Of a stretch of 64,000 bases of DNA, positions 59,686 to 64,000 are shown piece after piece. Position 1 is the stretch's first letter. Each line of letters begins with the position of its first letter. This DNA comes from Lutjanus erythropterus (taxonomy: Eukaryota; Chordata; Actinopteri; Lutjaniformes; Lutjanidae), in assembly GCA_020091685.1 (NCBI GenBank), contig CM034613.1:17256932-17320931 (forward strand). Direction: 5' to 3'. Below the pieces are notes generated by a model. That model was not told the DNA's origin, did no database searches, and worked only from the letters and a program-made list of their open reading frames with translations. The translations under genes and the position numbers were made by a program.

Positions 59686-62600
59686 TGGTTGTGGGTAGAA
59701 CCTCAGCTCTTCAGGATGAACCCTTATGTCTAAGTTAGTTTTTGACCTATGTCACATGACTTGCAGAATGTTCTTAAGGTCTGATAATCCCTGCACGGGT
59801 ATTCTCCGATGGTCATGTCTGGTATTTAGGTGTGAGGATGTGTTTCAGCTAAAAAAGATCGTATTCTAGTCATCAGTTTAATAGCAAATTGTAATGTAGC
59901 CACATGAGTGTTATGTGGGATTAGAAACAAGCTCTATTTGAATTTAAGAGTTATGTGCTCGCAAATTGAGATTTATGATCCAGATAGGAGTAATTTTTCA
60001 CTCACTTTTAATATTATTTTGCCTGATTTGTCCATGTTCAGTGAAAATGAAGCTACCAACTTAACTGTGTCAGTGGGTACACTCTGTTATACTCATGTTG
60101 GTGAGCATCATCGCCTCGGGGCTGGACTGTTCTCTAGCATATGCTTATTTAAAAAGTACTTACAAGGGCAATGATCTGTTTGATAGCTGACAGCTTGATA
60201 TTTTAAATACAGCAGCATTTATCCTCACTGCCAACTGTAGAGGGGAAAAAACACCTTGAATAAATGTACTAAGGCTGGATTTGAGAATGTTTTTAAAATA
60301 GGCTCCTGACTCTCGAGGGTTTCGTGGTAAGAAATTGGCTCATTTCTTTTCTAAATCCATCTTGTCATGAAAACTCCTTGATAACAAATTTATTCCACAT
60401 GCCTCGGGCCTGATAAGGGAGACACACTCAGTTGATTATTAGTTGATTAGGCTTGTTATGAATCACAGGACACATTGTGCACAGAATGCATTTTCATCCT
60501 CTCTGAATTTAATTAAAACCAAACATCCCAGTGATGAGCCTGAAAACTTTCAAAATGAAATTCTTTTTACATTTGTCAACATTTTCCATTGCACACACAC
60601 GATGTTGTGTGGGTCCATGTCAACAGCATTGCACACTCCGCTTGATTTGCCCAAACAACATGTAATTGCATGTTGCAGCCTTTTCATGCGAGCAGAAATG
60701 CCATGAATTCTAAATTTGTGCCCTTTTTGAGGCCACGCAAGATGCTTTAAAGCCTTAGAGCGTTTTCCAGGCAGCCCTGAGGGCAGAGTCCGTAATTGAA
60801 AGAGACAAGGAGAACAAGGGATAGGTAGGGAGTGCATAAGAGGTTAGAGTACTTCCTCTCCTTCAGCCAATCAAGTGCGGGATAAATGTCAAGCCATGGA
60901 AAGGCCAGGCTCAGAAATGAAGATAGCTGTTGACTCCCTGAAATGTCAGCTAATATTTGTATCGTTGTGAAAGAAGCAGGAAAATTTCTGCAAAGCAAAT
61001 TAGTAGTTATTGTACAAAACCTCAGCTAATGTGTTGCAATTTTTCAGAAAATTACCCCAACAAAAATCTTCCTAAATAAATACATATTCTTAAATACGTG
61101 ACAACATTGTAATTGGCTTAGACTCACCACTCCAAGAAATTAAGGGTTTGCTAAAGCCTTTTACACTTTCAGACAACGATGAATTGCTGTGGGATCGTGA
61201 GCCTTCTTCTCATGAGATGTTGGTTTCACTTCAGTGCCCCAGCTCGCTAACAGCTATTGACTTTTTCTTTTTTTTTTTTTTTTTTTTCTTTTTTAAGAGA
61301 GAAATGGATTCTCATGCATTTTATCATATTTTCAATGCACGTTGAGTCAAGTCCTCCCAGGTAGTTTGCAGGATGAGCGGTTATTACAAAAAGAGAATGC
61401 AAATAAAACACAAGTAAATAATTTAGTGTTGAATGAATTAACCTCAGAAAAGCTCTTTGAGCTGTTTCTGCTCATGTGAAGAAGGTGATCGAGTTCCCTC
61501 CTGAATTTTAAGTTTAGAGCTGAAAACTGTTTTTACTTCAGAGGTGTAAGATTTCCTGGTTGGTTTGGAGTTACCTGTGGGTAGCGGTGGTTTGTACAAC
61601 GTAACACTACATTGTTTAAACCTTTAAATACTTTCCTTGGGTCTTTAGTGACCTGGGACTATATTACACCCTATCTCATTCATTAATTTCATTTAATTAA
61701 GCCCTCAACTCCCTGGCATCCCTCAAACTATTTGTTCTGGTGTTTCTCTGAAAGGTTTATAGGCTCACTAGAGATCCGAGTGTCATATTTTTGCATTCAG
61801 TGTATGCTTGTTAAAAGTGATTGTTGTTCATGTTGTTGTCTCACTGCTACTATGAATGAATACAGACACGATGAATGATGAAAAAGTTTACATTGGCTTA
61901 CTTCATTAGCTTGGATGTGATGTGATGTGCATTTTCTTTTATATTGGAGGGTTTTGATGACAGTAGTGCTGGAAATAAAGATGTACCTGAGGCAAATTTC
62001 CAACTTGGGAAGCCAGAAGATCTCAGAACTCACTGGAAAACTTTGGCCTTTAGCTGTTGTGGCTTGAGAACGACAAAGTGGTGCCATGACTTCTAAAAGC
62101 TGATGGATGAAATGAATCCAAATGAAAGATGGAGAGAGAAACATCTGTCCATTCATGCTTGACCACAAAACAGCGGGATGGTGCATTCAGAGCCCAAAAC
62201 CGTGTTGCAATGATCACATGCAAGTGACTGTGGTGACTGACTGTTCTGACTAATATGTGACAACATCGCACATTTCCAGACAGTCTCTCCATGGAGACAT
62301 GCATAGCGTTGCACTCTGTTGTACACATGTGACAGAAATAGTTATGTAAGCAATGAAAAAGCGAAAAAAAGAGCTTGAGAGAGAAGTTCAGACCCTGCTC
62401 GCTTTCTCACCTCTGCCCAGCCGGCCAATTGCTGCATAAAATGGCTGTAAATGTCAGATTGTCGGTTTCAGAAAGTTACAGGAATGGCCGGACGTAGCCC
62501 CCTCCCCTGATTCCAACATCGGAAAGGTGTGGGAGTGAGAGGGTTCTAAAGCTTTTCAACCATCCAACAAACACTTCTGACAGAGTATAGTGGGAACCAG

Positions 62601-63702
62601 GACTGACCCAGACTAGTCAGCTAGTAGTCATCAGTTCATTAATTATTTAATTATTTAAATATGTATACTTGGGTTACAAACTGAGTGCTTGTTAAATGTT
62701 AATGGCAATGATACTGAATGTGCTGGAGCAAGGAAACGGAACATTTAGTTAATTTATAGCCTTGTTGTTCAAAACATGGAAATAAATCATTTCCAACATC
62801 ACAAGGACAAATACTTTCAGACGTATCAACACAATGGATGATGTATACTTACACGTTAACTCGGTGATTTGCTAACTCGTACTACGCACCGTGTCGTCAT
62901 CATCTGGTCGGAGCCGCTTTATAGTTTATAATAATTAGCCTAAAACTGGAAAAGCAGAAAAGTTGGTAGTGTTGAAGTTTCAGCAAAAAAAAAGTTAGTG
63001 ATTAGGAGTGAGGGTGACAGTTGATGTGGAAACAAAGTAAGAATCTGACCCAGCAGTTCTCTATCAAAATCAACCAGTCTGCCAGTACCTCAAACTCTAT
63101 TTTTTTGCAGCTGCTTCACCCTCTGAGAGCCATAGATTGAGGTGCATGTGGTTTTTTTTTTCTCTAAACCCTCCCTGGTACAGACAGCCGTTAGACTTAA
63201 GTGCTAAACCATGTCTGTGCAAAGATAAGTCACACCACTAAGCCTGAGGATCAACAGTCAAGAGCTTTTCTTGCTCTCTAGCAGAAGGGACAAGTGTCCA
63301 TCTGCTTTTTGGTGGCTTTGGATCTTTCTCTAAAGATTAAAAACATAAAAAAAAGTTTTGGGCTGTTGTGTTTACAGGCATACACAATAGTTTCCAGAAC
63401 TTTTCACTTCTTATATAACACTTTTTGTTTAAAGTTTGCCAATGCTGCAAACTTGGATTTTCTCTCTTGAATGAATATGAAATATTTATTTTAACTTACC
63501 TTATTGTTACTGGAATATGACGTTTTGAATGTACCCATTGATTCTTTTGAATCGAAATAAACAACTTTTTTCTCAATGTTGATCCCCAGAAATTATCCCA
63601 AACTAGACAAATGCCACCAAAACACGAAAATATTACTTTTTTTCTAACAGCACTACAATCTGAATTTGCTCATTTGAGTATCAATAATCCCAAAGCATAA
63701 CT
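59686..63702. other. intergenic, or 3' flank of a gene at the right edge
   Basis: No confident gene. Contains a T-rich run (61261-61294) and short random open frames. If the minus-strand exon at 63703-63927 is real, about 63470-63702 would be its 3' UTR, with AATAAA at 63486-63491. Confidence 0.35.
61261..61294. repeat. poly-T tract
   Basis: A near-continuous T run broken only by three C residues. It could be the tail of a minus-strand retroposed sequence, but no body is recognised beside it. Confidence 0.8.
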
Positions 63703-63927
63703 CTATCCGTACAAGTCAAAGCATACTCGGTATGTTCCTCGTTTAGGCTCTGCTGCTTTTATGTTTGCCTCAAGGACTCTTGAGAGAAGGGGCTGGGTTA
63801 AAAGACGGTCAAAGGTCACTCTTTGAAGAGTTGGTGCATCTGCGCCTGTCCCCGGACGCCCCTCCAAACTGCCATGGTGATTGTCACCTTGAAAGCCCTC
63901 CTGCTGTTTCACGGTTAACACTACCTG
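63703..63927 (-). CDS. possible 3'-terminal coding exon of an unidentified gene
   Basis: On the minus strand a frame runs from a strong 3' splice-site pattern to a TAG stop. The acceptor has a branch-like GCTAAT, a pyrimidine tract and TTTGTTCAG just before 63927. The exon would start in phase 0 and encode 74 residues beginning QVVLTVKQQEGF and ending RVCFDLYG. Composition looks protein-like (SLEGRPGTGADAP, RVTFDRLLTQPLLSRVLEANIKA) rather than the low-complexity frames common here. An AATAAA on the same strand lies about 210 nt past the stop (63486-63491). I do not recognise the protein, and upstream exons would fall outside the window. It may instead be a chance open frame or part of a noncoding conserved element. 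Confidence 0.27.
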   Translation of the reverse strand, partial: QVVLTVKQQEGFQGDNHHGSLEGRPGTGADAPTLQRVTFDRLLTQPLLSRVLEANIKAAEPKRGTYRVCFDLYG

Positions 63928-64000
63928 CTGAACAAAGGACAAGCAGAGGATACATCATTAGCAACCTGCTGGTGAATGTAATAGGTTTCTTTTTACAATG

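Noticed and set aside
61797-62186. 129-codon minus-strand frame
   Set aside because: No recognisable content, and another frame overlaps it on the same strand; treated as chance.
1-64000. Search for CRISPR arrays, operons, rRNA genes or an endogenous retrovirus
   Set aside because: No regularly spaced repeats with unique spacers, no clustered coding genes, no rRNA motifs, and no LTR pair or gag/pol/env-like coding was seen.

Overview
This window looks like a gene-poor stretch of a ray-finned (teleost) fish chromosome. Three things point to this. The one clear gene is a vertebrate alpha-2 adrenergic receptor. The background is AT-rich vertebrate DNA with (GT)n, (CA)n and poly-A/T tracts. The rest is strewn with small DNA transposons, foldback elements and LINE remnants of kinds I recall from teleost, especially percomorph, genomes. 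The percomorph placement rests on memory of repeat families and is inference; no species can be named.

The only confident protein-coding gene is adra2c (alpha-2C adrenergic receptor), a single-exon reading frame of 433 residues on the minus strand at 36530-37831. It has an in-frame stop upstream of its ATG, a strong start context, a TATA-like site and a GC box further upstream, and possible poly(A) signals downstream. It carries all the hallmarks of an aminergic GPCR, plus some features unlike the mammalian alpha-2C receptor. A second candidate is a possible terminal exon on the minus strand at the right edge (63703-63927). It has a good acceptor site, an open frame, a stop and a downstream AATAAA, but I do not recognise the protein.

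Layout. 1-36 kb is intergenic. It holds a (GT)n tract, a fragment of a repeat shared with 38.5 kb, a repeat with a perfect 28-bp palindrome (7.4 kb), a MITE with perfect 17-bp ends (11.1-11.7 kb), an internally deleted Tc1-like transposon (12.5-13.5 kb), a 38-bp-arm foldback (17.0-17.2 kb) and a dense cluster of interspersed repeats between 24 and 35 kb. That cluster includes a pair of ~250-bp direct copies (28.6 and 30.6 kb). 36.5-38.2 kb is adra2c with its promoter region. 38.5-44 kb is a second repeat cluster: two elements lying end to end with a third nested inside, two LINE 3' ends and a tRNA-derived SINE fragment. 44-64 kb is mostly unique intergenic DNA with an element with long inverted repeats (47.8-48.6 kb), a hAT-like end (51.2 kb), a second copy of a 29.5-kb repeat (58.5 kb) and a seven-unit ~53-bp tandem array (59.3-59.7 kb).

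I see no operons, CRISPR arrays, rRNA or intact tRNA genes, and no endogenous retrovirus. No new biological system is evident. The points most worth a second look are the receptor's GRK-type serine motif and its binding-pocket serine, the edge exon, and several palindromic or nested repeat structures.
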